The notes under the pieces: generated by a model
Told to the model about the DNA's origin: nothing
Database searches by the model: none
Seen by the model: the letters and a program-made list of their open reading frames with translations, nothing else
Origin: JABDPF01 sp036351575
GTDB lineage: Bacteria > Pseudomonadota > Gammaproteobacteria > Xanthomonadales > SZUA-36
Assembly (NCBI GenBank): GCA_036351575.1
Contig: JAZBPJ010000131.1
Coordinates: 10,960 to 74,959 of the forward strand
Length of the DNA: 64,000 bases
Direction: 5' to 3'
Shown here: one piece after another, positions 1-7,581 of the stretch
How positions within the stretch are numbered: the stretch's first letter is position 1
Layout: every line of letters starts with the position of its first letter
Position numbers and translations under genes: made by a program

Positions 1-708
1 GGCGATCGGGAACGCCAGCGGCCAGTTCGAATTGCTCTTGACCGCTTCCATGAATTCATCGGTGATCAGCAGGGAACAGTTGAACTGGCGCAGACGGCCG
101 TTCTCGCGCTTGGCGCGGATGAACTCCATGGCGTCGGGATGACCGATATCGAAGGTAGCCATCTGCGCTCCGCGACGACCGCCCGCGGACGAGACGGTGA
201 AGCACATCTTGTCGTAGATGTCCATGAAGCTCAGCGGGCCGGAAGTGTAAGCGCCCGCACCCGAAACGTAGGCGCCTTTCGGCCGCAGCGTGGAAAACTC
301 GTAACCGATGCCGCAGCCCGCTTTCAGCGTCAGACCGGCTTCATGGACCTTGTCGAGGATACCGTCCATCGAATCCTTGATCGTGCCCGAAACCGTGCAG
401 TTGATGGTGGACGTTGCGGGCTTGTGCTCCTGGGCGCCGGCATTCGAGATGATGCGTCCGGCCGGAATCGCGCCGCGGCGCAATGCCCACAGAAATTCCT
501 CGTACCATTTTTCCTGGTTCTTTTTGCTTTCCTCGACAGAAGCGATGGCGTGCGCGATTCTCTTGTAGGTGTCGTCGAGGGTCTGGTCGATGATTTCACC
601 GTTTTTAGCCTTCAGGCGGTACTTTTTATCCCAGATATCGTAGGACGCGTCCTGCAGCGTGATCTCTTTTGAATCAGCGTTAATCGTCTCAACCTGAACG
701 TTATTCAT
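1..708 (-). CDS. nrdJ: Adenosylcobalamin-dependent (class II) ribonucleotide reductase, N-terminal part
   Basis: Reduces ribonucleotides to deoxyribonucleotides with adenosylcobalamin as radical source, without needing a small subunit. Only the first 236 codons lie in the window. The translation begins MNNVQVETINADSKEI and contains the segments PAGRIISNAGAQEH, STINCTVSGTIKDSMDGIL (with the first redox cysteine of the reductase barrel), LKAGCGIGYEFSTLRPKGA and SSAGGRRGAQMATFDIGHPD, all typical of class II enzymes. There is no ATP-cone domain before the catalytic domain. The ATG at 706-708 is the only sensible start and follows a weak GGAA ribosome site. Two NrdR boxes lie just upstream. The class II assignment is recognised from family motifs; the rest of the gene lies beyond the left edge. 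Confidence 0.88.
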   Translation of the reverse strand, partial: MNNVQVETINADSKEITLQDASYDIWDKKYRLKAKNGEIIDQTLDDTYKRIAHAIASVEESKKNQEKWYEEFLWALRRGAIPAGRIISNAGAQEHKPATSTINCTVSGTIKDSMDGILDKVHEAGLTLKAGCGIGYEFSTLRPKGAYVSGAGAYTSGPLSFMDIYDKMCFTVSSAGGRRGAQMATFDIGHPDAMEFIRAKRENGRLRQFNCSLLITDEFMEAVKSNSNWPLAFPIA

Positions 709-734
709 TAATTTTTCCGTGTAATTCTTTGGTT

Positions 735-750
735 TTGCTTAAGTAAGCAA
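735..750. repeat. Short palindrome between NrdR box and nrdJ start
   Basis: TTGCTTA-AG-TAAGCAA has perfect 7-bp arms around a 2-bp centre and touches the proximal NrdR box at base 750. It would lie in the early transcribed leader of nrdJ. It could be a second operator or a small 5' hairpin. No known consensus is recognised. Confidence 0.4.
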
Positions 751-797
751 CACAATCTATTGTGCTTGATTTTTTTTGGGGACACAAGATGTTGTGC
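750..797 (-). promoter_or_regulatory. Tandem NrdR boxes upstream of nrdJ
   Basis: Two 16-bp imperfect palindromes, ACACAATCTATTGTGC at 750-765 and ACACAAGATGTTGTGC at 782-797, match the NrdR consensus (ACAC-W-AT-AT-W-GTGT style). Their starts are 32 bp apart, close to three helical turns, as is usual for paired boxes bound by the ATP/dATP-sensing repressor NrdR. They lie 42 bp and 74 bp from the nrdJ ATG. Repression of nrdJ by NrdR is inferred from this architecture. Confidence 0.85.
759..787 (-). promoter_or_regulatory. Candidate nrdJ promoter lying within the NrdR boxes
   Basis: Reading leftward, TTGTGT (787-782) and CACAAT (764-759) are separated by 17 bp. Each hexamer falls inside one NrdR box, so repressor bound to both would cover the -35 and -10 together. 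The hexamers are only moderate matches (3/6 and 4/6), so the promoter is a placement suggested by spacing and by the operators. Confidence 0.4.
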
Positions 798-918
798 CGG
801 CAGGGACGAACATTACGCTTCGTTCAGCGATCTGTCAAATGCAATAAGCAGAGGCATCAATCCGGGCGCGGAGGCCCCTTTTTAACCTGAAAACAATGCC
901 TTAAGAAAAGCCGGATCG

Positions 919-938
919 CCCGGCGGCTGAGCGCCGGG
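919..938 (-). terminator. Possible terminator of the rhodanese-secB-gpsA unit
   Basis: A perfect 7-bp stem CCCGGCG / CGCCGGG with a 6-nt loop begins about 68 bp past the gpsA stop on the leftward strand. A loose CTTTTCTT run follows about a dozen bases later, so intrinsic termination would be imperfect. The rest of the 298-bp gap to nrdJ holds only the nrdJ control region. Confidence 0.35.
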
Positions 939-1006
939 GGCCAAAATCAACGCCTGCAGCAGCATTCGTTTTATCGCATTTCCAGATTCCGGCCGGAATA
1001 TTGCGG

Positions 1007-2044
1007 CTAGAGCGCTTCGTGTTTCTGCTCCCGGTCCAGCAGCCTGCGCAGTGCAAGCCGAGGGTCGGCGCCTTCGTGAATGATGCTGTAGATCTGTTCA
1101 GAGATCGGCATGTCGACACCCAGGCGGCCGGCAAGGCGCCAGATCTCCAGGGAAGTCTTGATACCCTCGACGACCTGGCCGATCTCCTCGACCGCCGTGT
1201 CGACACTTTTACCCTGCCCCAGCGCGATACCAAGCCGGCGGTTGCGCGACAGGTCGCCCGTGGCGGTCAGCACCAGGTCACCCAGCCCCGCCAGGCCGAT
1301 CAGCGTTCGTTCCTGCGCGCCCATGGCGCGGCCCAGGCGCATCATTTCCGCCAGTCCGCGAGTGATCAGCGCGGCTCGTGCGTTGTGGCCGAGGTGCATG
1401 CCGTCAGCCATTCCGGTAGCGATCGCGAGCACGTTCTTGACGGAGCCGCCAAGCTCCGCGCCCACGATGTCATCGCTGGTATAAGCCCGGAAATTGGCGC
1501 CGTGCAGCGCCCGGGCGATACGCTCGGAATAAGCCGGGTCGGAGCCGGCCACGGTGACCGCGGTCGGCAGGTTGGCGGCAACTTCCTTGGCAAACGAAGG
1601 GCCGGTAACCAGGGCCAGCGGGCGCTCGTTTCCGAACACTTTCTTGGCGGGCTCATGCAGGAACCGCCCGGTTCCGGGCTCGAGGCCCTTGCAGGCCCAG
1701 GCAATGCCCTGGCCGTCCTTCAGCCAGGGCTTGATCTGTTCGATGAGGCCGGCGAAGGCATGCGACGGCACCACGATCAGGATCTCGTCGGCCATGCGCA
1801 CGGCCGCCTCGAGGTCCGGCTGAACCAGCATATCGTCGGGCAGCGGATAATCCGGCAGGTGCTGCCGGTTGCAGCGCGCCTCGGCGATGGACTCGATATG
1901 CTTCCTGTCCCAGTCCCACAAGACAACAGCGGAACCCGCGCGCATCAACTGCATCGCGAGCGCCGTTCCCCATGAACCGGCGCCCAGGACGGCGAACAGG
2001 GGTCCGCCGCCGGGAGTTTGCGCCTGTTGAGGGGCTTCGGTCAT
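1007..2044 (-). CDS. gpsA: Glycerol-3-phosphate dehydrogenase [NAD(P)+]
   Basis: Cytosolic enzyme that reduces dihydroxyacetone phosphate to sn-glycerol 3-phosphate for phospholipid synthesis. The 345-residue product has the dinucleotide-binding GAGSWGTALA motif at residues 21-30, the WACKGLEPGTG segment, the LALVTGPSFAKEVA segment and LGGSVKNVLAIATGMADG with the catalytic lysine. Length is normal for the family. The ATG lies 3 bp after the secB stop, so the two genes are co-transcribed, as in many gammaproteobacteria (yibN-grxC-secB-gpsA in E. coli). No grxC is present here. Confidence 0.96.
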   Translation of the reverse strand: MTEAPQQAQTPGGGPLFAVLGAGSWGTALAMQLMRAGSAVVLWDWDRKHIESIAEARCNRQHLPDYPLPDDMLVQPDLEAAVRMADEILIVVPSHAFAGLIEQIKPWLKDGQGIAWACKGLEPGTGRFLHEPAKKVFGNERPLALVTGPSFAKEVAANLPTAVTVAGSDPAYSERIARALHGANFRAYTSDDIVGAELGGSVKNVLAIATGMADGMHLGHNARAALITRGLAEMMRLGRAMGAQERTLIGLAGLGDLVLTATGDLSRNRRLGIALGQGKSVDTAVEEIGQVVEGIKTSLEIWRLAGRLGVDMPISEQIYSIIHEGADPRLALRRLLDREQKHEAL

Positions 2045-2047
2045 GAA

Positions 2048-2584
2048 TCAGTTTTTGTCGGAGAACTCCGCCGAAACGGTTTCTTCCGGCACCGCCTCGC
2101 CCCGGGCCTGCTGTTCCGCCGCCATCTGCTGCATGCGCTGGGCGTAAATCTGATCGAAGCTCACGGGCTGCAGGCTCAGCGGCGGGAACCCGCCGTCGGC
2201 CACGAGACCGGTGATCGCCGTGCGGGCGTAAGGAAACAGCGTGTTCGGGCAGAAGGTATTGAGAATCGCGTGTTTCTGCTGGTCGTTGAAGCCGGCGATG
2301 GTGAAAATGCCGGCCTGGGCGATTTCCGCCAGGTAAGCGGTCTTTTCGCCGATGGTGGCCGTGACCGTCACGGTCAGCACGACTTCCTGGACATTTTCTT
2401 CCAGGTCGTCGACGCGCTGCGCAAGGTTCAGCTTGACCTCGGCCTGTCCCTGCTCCTTGAAGACGTCGGGTGCGTTGGGCGTTTCAAAGGAAACGTCCTT
2501 GGTGTAGATCTTCTGCAACTGGATCTGGCCGGCGGGAGCGCCGTCCTGAGCGGCCGCCTGGCCCTGGTTGTTTTCTTCCGTCAT
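2048..2584 (-). CDS. secB: Protein-export chaperone SecB
   Basis: Cytosolic tetrameric chaperone that keeps preproteins unfolded and hands them to SecA. The 178-residue product has SecB hallmarks: the LQKIYTKDVSFETPNAP strand near the N-terminus, an AYLAEIAQAGIFTIAGF core, a NTLFPYARTAI helix and the GFPPLSLQPVSFDQIYAQR motif. The C-terminal tail is acidic and does not show the zinc-tail-binding type of end. The start MTEENNQ at 2582-2584 is chosen because AAGAG lies 8 bases upstream; another ATG two codons upstream is too close to that site. It lies between the rhodanese gene and gpsA. Confidence 0.95.
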   Translation of the reverse strand: MTEENNQGQAAAQDGAPAGQIQLQKIYTKDVSFETPNAPDVFKEQGQAEVKLNLAQRVDDLEENVQEVVLTVTVTATIGEKTAYLAEIAQAGIFTIAGFNDQQKHAILNTFCPNTLFPYARTAITGLVADGGFPPLSLQPVSFDQIYAQRMQQMAAEQQARGEAVPEETVSAEFSDKN

Positions 2585-2641
2585 GTTCATCACTCTTGAG
2601 GTATTGGCCCTCAGCGTCGAGGGCATAAAAGATTAATTATC

Positions 2642-3070
2642 TCATTTTTTACGTGTTACCGGGAACTGGTCGTTGCGCCAGGCCGTCATTCCACCCTTGA
2701 GAATCGCGACCTGTTCGGCGCCCATCTTTTTCAGGTTCGCCGCGGCGCCGACGGCCGTCACGCCGTTGGGACAGACGACCAGCAGCTTCTTGTCCTTGAG
2801 TTTCTCGATTTCCGCATCCGGCTGGGCAAGGCGCGACGCCGGCAGGTTGCGGGCATTGACGATATGACCCTTGTTGAAGTCCGCGACCGAGGAAATATCG
2901 ACCACCACGGCTTCCGGGTCGTTGATCCATGGAATGGCCTGGGCCGGGGGCAACTCGTTGACACCGCCCAGGCGCCGACGCACCTCGGTCCATACCAGGA
3001 ACAGCAAAACGGCGACGAAACCACCGACCAGGAGGAGGTGGTTTGTCGCGAACTCGATCAAGCGCTCCAT
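2642..3070 (-). CDS. yibN: Membrane-anchored rhodanese-like protein (YibN type)
   Basis: A 142-residue protein with an N-terminal membrane segment (about residues 11-27) followed by a single rhodanese domain. The putative active-site cysteine is C100 in CPNGVTA. The usual CxxGxR loop has threonine where arginine is often found, so sulfurtransferase activity cannot be assumed. The domain ends with LKGGMTAWRNDQFPV, a typical rhodanese close. Start MERLIEF at 3068-3070 follows an AGAGAG ribosome site. It is the first gene of the rhodanese-secB-gpsA unit, the position of yibN in E. coli. Its role is unknown; recent work on YibN points to interaction with membrane-protein insertion, which is not testable here. 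Confidence 0.85.
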   Translation of the reverse strand: MERLIEFATNHLLLVGGFVAVLLFLVWTEVRRRLGGVNELPPAQAIPWINDPEAVVVDISSVADFNKGHIVNARNLPASRLAQPDAEIEKLKDKKLLVVCPNGVTAVGAAANLKKMGAEQVAILKGGMTAWRNDQFPVTRKK

Positions 3071-3215
3071 TTTTTGCTCTCTTGTTGTGGAATAATACCG
3101 CTTTCCCGCACTCGGCTGGAGGCGACGGCAAAACGGCCGGGTTAGACACATTTGGTGTCGGCTGCAATGATTTGCAAGTCGCAGAAACCAATATCACAGG
3201 AATGCAGAAGAGACC

Positions 3216-4763
3216 ATGAATACCGAGAGCAGGCGCGGCCCCCTGATGCTGATGATTCTCGACGGCTGGGGTTACCGGGAAGAGAGTGAAAACAACGCGA
3301 TCCGGCTGGGTGACACGCCCTGCTGGGACGAAATGCTCGAACGGGACCCCTATATCCTGATCGAAACCTCCGGCGAGGCGGTCGGGCTGCCGGCCGGACA
3401 GATGGGCAACTCCGAGGTCGGTCACATGAACATCGGCGCGGGGCGTATCGTTTACCAGGATTTCACGCGGATCGCGCAGTCCATACGCGACCGCAGCTTC
3501 CATGAAAACGATGCGCTCTGCCGCGCCGTCGATTCGGCCCGCGAATCGGGCGCCACCGTGCACCTGATGGGCCTGCTTTCGCCGGGCGGCGTGCACAGCC
3601 ACGAAGACCAGTTCATGGAGACCCTTGAGCTCGCGGCCGAACGCGGGGCGCGGTCGATCGCCGTGCACGGTTTCCTGGACGGCCGCGATACGCCGCCGCG
3701 CAGCGCCGAAGCGTCGATCCGGCGGATGCAGAACCTCATCGACGGAATCCCCGCCGCACGTTTTTGCACGCTTTCCGGGCGCTACTACGCGATGGACCGC
3801 GACAACCGCTGGGACCGGGTCGAGACCGCTTACCGGGCCATCACGCAGGCCGAGGCGGAGCATCGTTCCGGCAGTGCGCTCGACGGTCTTCACGAGGCCT
3901 ACGAGCGGGGCGAGAACGACGAGTTCGTCAAGCCGACCGTGATCGCCGAGGCCGGCGGCGTGCAGCCCGGCGACGTGGTGATTTTCATCAACTTCCGCGC
4001 CGACCGGGCGCGGGAACTGACGATGGCCTTCGTGAACGAACCGTTCGACGGCTTTGAACGGCAGAAAATCCCGCTGGCCGATTTCGTGACCATGACCGAG
4101 TACATGGCCGGCCTGCCGGTCTCGGTCGCTTTTCCGCCGGAATCCCTCGACCGCATCCTGGCGCAGGAACTGGCCGACAACGGGCTGCGCCAGCTGCGCA
4201 TCGCGGAAACGGAAAAATACGCTCACGTGACCTTCTTTTTCAACGGCGGCGTGGAAGCACCCTTCGCCAACGAAGAACGCATACTGGTGCCCTCCCCCAG
4301 GGTGGCCACTTATGACCTGCAGCCCGAGATGAGCGCGCCAGAAGTGGCGGACAAGCTCGTCGAGGCCATTCATTCCGGGCGTTTCGACGTCATCATCTGC
4401 AACATCGCAAACGGCGACATGGTCGGCCATACCGGCGTCATGGAAGCCGCGCTGCAGGCTGTCAAGGCGGTCGACGACTGCCTGTGCCGCGTGCGTGCCG
4501 CGGTCGACGAAACGGGCGGCGAACTGCTGGTCACGGCGGACCACGGCAACATCGAAATGATGAAAGACCCGGAAACGGGGCAGAACCACACCGCGCACAC
4601 GACGTTCCGCGTGCCGCTTGTTTTTCATGGCCGTCCCGGCCGCTTCAACGGCGACGGCTCGCTGCGGGACATCGCCCCCACGATGCTGGCGCTGCTGGGG
4701 CTGGAACAGCCGCCGCAGATGACCGGCCGGCCATTGCTGGACCTGGATGGTGATACGCAATAA
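3216..4763 (+). CDS. gpmI: 2,3-bisphosphoglycerate-independent phosphoglycerate mutase
   Basis: Interconverts 3- and 2-phosphoglycerate in glycolysis and gluconeogenesis, using two Mn ions. The 515-residue product starts with the metal-binding MLMILDGWGYRE and has the phosphoserine nucleophile Ser66 in GNSEVGHMNIGAGR. Also visible are FLDGRDTPPRSA, GRYYAMDRDNRWDR, NFRADRARELT, the NIANGDMVGHTG metal site and the TADHGNIEMM site near the C-terminus. A GAGA ribosome site lies just before the ATG. It is transcribed away from the rhodanese gene, and its 3' end overlaps the start of the envC-like gene, as in E. coli gpmM-envC. Confidence 0.97.
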   Translation: MNTESRRGPLMLMILDGWGYREESENNAIRLGDTPCWDEMLERDPYILIETSGEAVGLPAGQMGNSEVGHMNIGAGRIVYQDFTRIAQSIRDRSFHENDALCRAVDSARESGATVHLMGLLSPGGVHSHEDQFMETLELAAERGARSIAVHGFLDGRDTPPRSAEASIRRMQNLIDGIPAARFCTLSGRYYAMDRDNRWDRVETAYRAITQAEAEHRSGSALDGLHEAYERGENDEFVKPTVIAEAGGVQPGDVVIFINFRADRARELTMAFVNEPFDGFERQKIPLADFVTMTEYMAGLPVSVAFPPESLDRILAQELADNGLRQLRIAETEKYAHVTFFFNGGVEAPFANEERILVPSPRVATYDLQPEMSAPEVADKLVEAIHSGRFDVIICNIANGDMVGHTGVMEAALQAVKAVDDCLCRVRAAVDETGGELLVTADHGNIEMMKDPETGQNHTAHTTFRVPLVFHGRPGRFNGDGSLRDIAPTMLALLGLEQPPQMTGRPLLDLDGDTQ

Positions 4764-5898
4764 AACGACCCTCCTCGTCACGCTGATGTTTGCCTGCGTC
4801 GCCATCGCGCAGGATAGCGGCGACACCCGCCGTGAGCGCGCCGAGAAGGAACTCCGGCAGCTGCTGGGGGAAATCGCGGCAGTCCAGGACGAAATAAGCC
4901 GGTCACGCCAGCAGCACCGGCGAGAACAGGACCAGCTGCGCCGGATCGACCTGTCTATCCAGGACGCCAACCTGGAAATCCGGGCGCTGGACCGGGAACG
5001 GGGCGTGCACGAAAACCGCCTGGCCGAACTCGAGGAACAACGGCGAGCCTACCTGGACAGCCTGGACCAACGCCTTGCACAGCTGGCTGAACAGGTCCGC
5101 TCCCTGTATCGCGCGGGGCGCCAGTCGCGCACGCGCCTGGTTCTCAACCAGGACGAACCGTCACGCATCAGCCGCATGCTGGCTTACTACGAATACGTCA
5201 ACCGGGCGCAGGTCAGGGACATCAGCGGGCTGCGCGAGGCTCTGACCCGGCTCGACGTCATGCAGGCGTCGATCGACGAGGAACTCGAGCGCCTGCGCAA
5301 ATTGAAGCAGGCGCAGCAGGAGATCCTCGCGCAGCTGCAGCAACAGCGCGCCGAGCGTGACCAGCTCCTCACCCGCATCGCGGCACTGATCGCGGACGGT
5401 GAATCCGAGCTGGCGGAGATGGAGGGCAACCGCCGCGACCTCGAAACCCTGCTGGAACGCCTGTCGGACGTGCTCGCCGACATACCCGAAGAACTGGACG
5501 GCCAAACCCCCCTGGCCCAGCTGAAAGGCCGTCTGCCGATGCCCATCCTCGGCCCCGTGCGGCACGCCTTCGGCCAGGGCCGCGGCGCCGGGCTGGACTG
5601 GCAGGGCTGGCTGATCGCCGCCGATGCGGGCGCCGAAGTGCGCGCGGTCGCCTACGGCCGCGTCGCGTTCGCCGACTGGCTGCGCGGCTATGGCCTGCTG
5701 CTGATCATCGATCACGGCGACGGCTACATGACGCTCTACGGGCACAACCAGAGCCTGCTGCGCGATGCGGGCGAATGGGTCGATGCCGAAGAAACGATCA
5801 GCGTCGTCGGCGACGGCATGGGTGACAGCCAGGGCGTCTATTTCGAGATACGCCGGAACGGTAAGGCACTCGACCCGGCAGCCTGGCTTGCAAGATAG
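4747..5898 (+). CDS. envC: EnvC-like murein hydrolase activator
   Basis: Periplasmic activator of cell-separation amidases. The 383-residue product has a short signal peptide (TTLLVTLMFACVAIAQ), a long heptad-rich coiled coil (about residues 28-255) and a C-terminal LytM/M23 domain (about 270-383). The M23 metal site is degenerate: where active enzymes have HxGxD the sequence reads GAGLDWQ, although TLYGHNQ is retained. This fits EnvC, which binds FtsEX and activates amidases without being a hydrolase; ftsEX lies 15 kb away in this window. The start overlaps the end of gpmI by 17 bp. A GTG one codon later is an alternative start. Confidence 0.9.
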   Translation: MVIRNKTTLLVTLMFACVAIAQDSGDTRRERAEKELRQLLGEIAAVQDEISRSRQQHRREQDQLRRIDLSIQDANLEIRALDRERGVHENRLAELEEQRRAYLDSLDQRLAQLAEQVRSLYRAGRQSRTRLVLNQDEPSRISRMLAYYEYVNRAQVRDISGLREALTRLDVMQASIDEELERLRKLKQAQQEILAQLQQQRAERDQLLTRIAALIADGESELAEMEGNRRDLETLLERLSDVLADIPEELDGQTPLAQLKGRLPMPILGPVRHAFGQGRGAGLDWQGWLIAADAGAEVRAVAYGRVAFADWLRGYGLLLIIDHGDGYMTLYGHNQSLLRDAGEWVDAEETISVVGDGMGDSQGVYFEIRRNGKALDPAAWLAR

Positions 5899-5924
5899 CG
5901 CGTGAAGCGGAAGAATCCCCAACC

Positions 5925-7211
5925 ATGAACCGAATCCATATCGCGATACCGATCACCCTGGGCCTGGTGTTCTCGATGCAGGCGCTCGCCCAGGACTCCG
6001 CCGAGGTCACCGCGGCGGCCGAGCAGGACCAGGTGCAGCTGACGCTGGACGATCTGCGCACCTTCAGTGACGTTTTCAATCAACTGCGCCGCAACTTTGT
6101 CGAGCCGGTGGACGACCATACGCTGCTGGATGCGGCAATCCGCGGAATGCTCGCCACCCTCGACCCCCATTCGGCCTACCTTTCGCCGCAGGAATACCAG
6201 GCCCTGAACGATTCCTCGCACGGTCGCTACATCGGTATCGGCGTGCGCCTGATGACGGACGAGCGCAGCATCGTGATCGAAGACGTGTTTCCCGGCAGCC
6301 CGGCGGAACAGGCCGGACTGGTCCCGGGCGACGCCATCATCGCGGTGGACGAAAACCCGGTCAGCGACGGGCCGGCGCAGGAATCCATCGAACGTCTCGG
6401 CGGAGAGCCCGGAACCGAATTCGAACTCACCGTGCGCGGCGCCGACGGCAAGGAACGCCGGCACCGTTTGAGCCGGGAATACGTGATGACGTCGACCCAC
6501 GAGTTCCGCTGGCTGGAAAATGACTGGGGCTATTTTCGAATGACCCAGTTTTACAGCGAAAGCGCGATCCAGCTGCACGAAGCCATCGACTCGATTCTCG
6601 CCGAAGGCGGCGAATTCCGGGGTGTCGTCATCGACCTCAGAAACAATCCGGGAGGCATTCTGCAGCCCGCGGTGGATCTCGCTGACGGCTTCCTCGACGG
6701 CGGCCTTATCGTCACCACCAGCGGCCGCGCCGGCGTCATGGAAATGTCTTTCGCAGCGAGCGAAGGTCAATGGCTTCCGGGCGTTCCGCTGGTGCTGCTG
6801 GTGGACCGGGGGTCCGCGTCCGCCTCGGAGGTGCTGGCCGGTGCGCTGCAGGAGCACGGCCGGGCGCTGGTGGTGGGCGAACGCACTTTCGGCAAGGGAT
6901 CGGTGCAGTCGGTGCTGCCGCTGCGCAACGGCGGCGGCATCAAGCTGACCACCGCCATGTATTTCACGCCGTCGGGCCGGTCGATCCAGGCGCGCGGCAT
7001 CGTGCCGGACGTGGAAACGAGTGGAGTACATGCAGGCGGCGAAGCGGACGAACGGATCCGCGAATCGGACCTGGACCGGCACCTGGACGAGATGGGCCCT
7101 GCCCTCACCGAAGACGGGCTGCCGCGGAAATTACAAGTGGAATTTGACCTGGATGAAATCCTGGCCGTGCTCGAAAATGCCGGGCTGATTGCGGGTCCCG
7201 GCGAAGACTAG
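5925..7211 (+). CDS. ctpA: Carboxy-terminal processing peptidase, S41 family
   Basis: Periplasmic serine protease. The 428-residue product has a signal peptide ending near MQALAQ, an S41 N-terminal region (GMLATLDPHSAYLSPQEY), a PDZ domain (about residues 95-180, GVRLMTDERSIVIEDVFPG) and the catalytic domain. The Ser nucleophile lies in RGSASASEVLAG and the Lys base in TFGKGSVQSVLPL. VIDLRNNPGGIL is also typical. It follows the envC-like gene by 26 bp, the same order as in many Proteobacteria, so the three genes gpmI-envC-ctpA form one unit. The substrate is unknown; homologues trim cell-wall hydrolases. Confidence 0.93.
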   Translation: MNRIHIAIPITLGLVFSMQALAQDSAEVTAAAEQDQVQLTLDDLRTFSDVFNQLRRNFVEPVDDHTLLDAAIRGMLATLDPHSAYLSPQEYQALNDSSHGRYIGIGVRLMTDERSIVIEDVFPGSPAEQAGLVPGDAIIAVDENPVSDGPAQESIERLGGEPGTEFELTVRGADGKERRHRLSREYVMTSTHEFRWLENDWGYFRMTQFYSESAIQLHEAIDSILAEGGEFRGVVIDLRNNPGGILQPAVDLADGFLDGGLIVTTSGRAGVMEMSFAASEGQWLPGVPLVLLVDRGSASASEVLAGALQEHGRALVVGERTFGKGSVQSVLPLRNGGGIKLTTAMYFTPSGRSIQARGIVPDVETSGVHAGGEADERIRESDLDRHLDEMGPALTEDGLPRKLQVEFDLDEILAVLENAGLIAGPGED

Positions 7212-7220
7212 GATCGCGCT

Positions 7221-7550
7221 TCAGCCGGAACCGCGGCCCGGCGGCGATACCGGAAACGGCGTGACTTTCTCCCCGCTCTCGCGGTCACGAATCAGGCACT
7301 GGCCGCGTTTTTCCACTTCCTCGACACGAAGCACGCTCTGGATGGGCAGGTGCAGCACGCTCGCGTGCTCGAACTCCCGGCGCATTTTCTCCTCGGTCGG
7401 GTCGACCACCACGCCGTCGCTGGTGTCAAAGACCAGTCCCGAGACTTCCAGGAAGCCCCACAAGCCGCTGCTCGCCACTTCTTTGCTGAACAGCTCGTAA
7501 ACCTTGCCGCCATTCAGGAAAACCACTTTGTAGAGTTTCTTGTCCGCCAT
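7221..7550 (-). CDS. DUF1820 family protein
   Basis: A 109-residue soluble protein of a conserved gammaproteobacterial family without known function. The N-terminus reads MADKKLYKVVFLNGGKVYEL, followed by GLWGFLEVSGLVFD and VDPTEEKMRREFEHASVLHLPIQ. The Ser/Pro/Gly-rich tail is variable. It lies tail-to-tail with ctpA with only 9 bp between, and downstream of the rhomboid gene. A TATAAT is placed so close to the ATG that the transcript may be leaderless. The family name is recalled from the conserved core; function is not inferred. Confidence 0.8.
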   Translation of the reverse strand: MADKKLYKVVFLNGGKVYELFSKEVASSGLWGFLEVSGLVFDTSDGVVVDPTEEKMRREFEHASVLHLPIQSVLRVEEVEKRGQCLIRDRESGEKVTPFPVSPPGRGSG

Positions 7551-7559
7551 GTCGTATCA

Positions 7560-7565
7560 ATTATA
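7560..7565 (-). promoter_or_regulatory. TATAAT -10 element immediately upstream of the DUF1820 gene
   Basis: A perfect TATAAT (complement of 7560-7565) ends 9 bases before the ATG, and no Shine-Dalgarno sequence is visible. Transcription would start within a few bases of the start codon. No good -35 hexamer is present at 16-18 bp. Confidence 0.4.
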
Positions 7566-7581
7566 CCGGTTCAAGGTGTCG

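Noticed and set aside
751..778. CACAAT-CT-ATTGTG followed by a run of eight T on the + strand looked like a rightward terminator.
   Set aside because: The hairpin is the NrdR box, is AT-rich, and no rightward gene precedes it.
2649..4970. A leftward open frame of about 770 codons opposite gpmI.
   Set aside because: Mirror of gpmI with no recognisable domain; it also runs into the rhodanese gene in a wrong frame.
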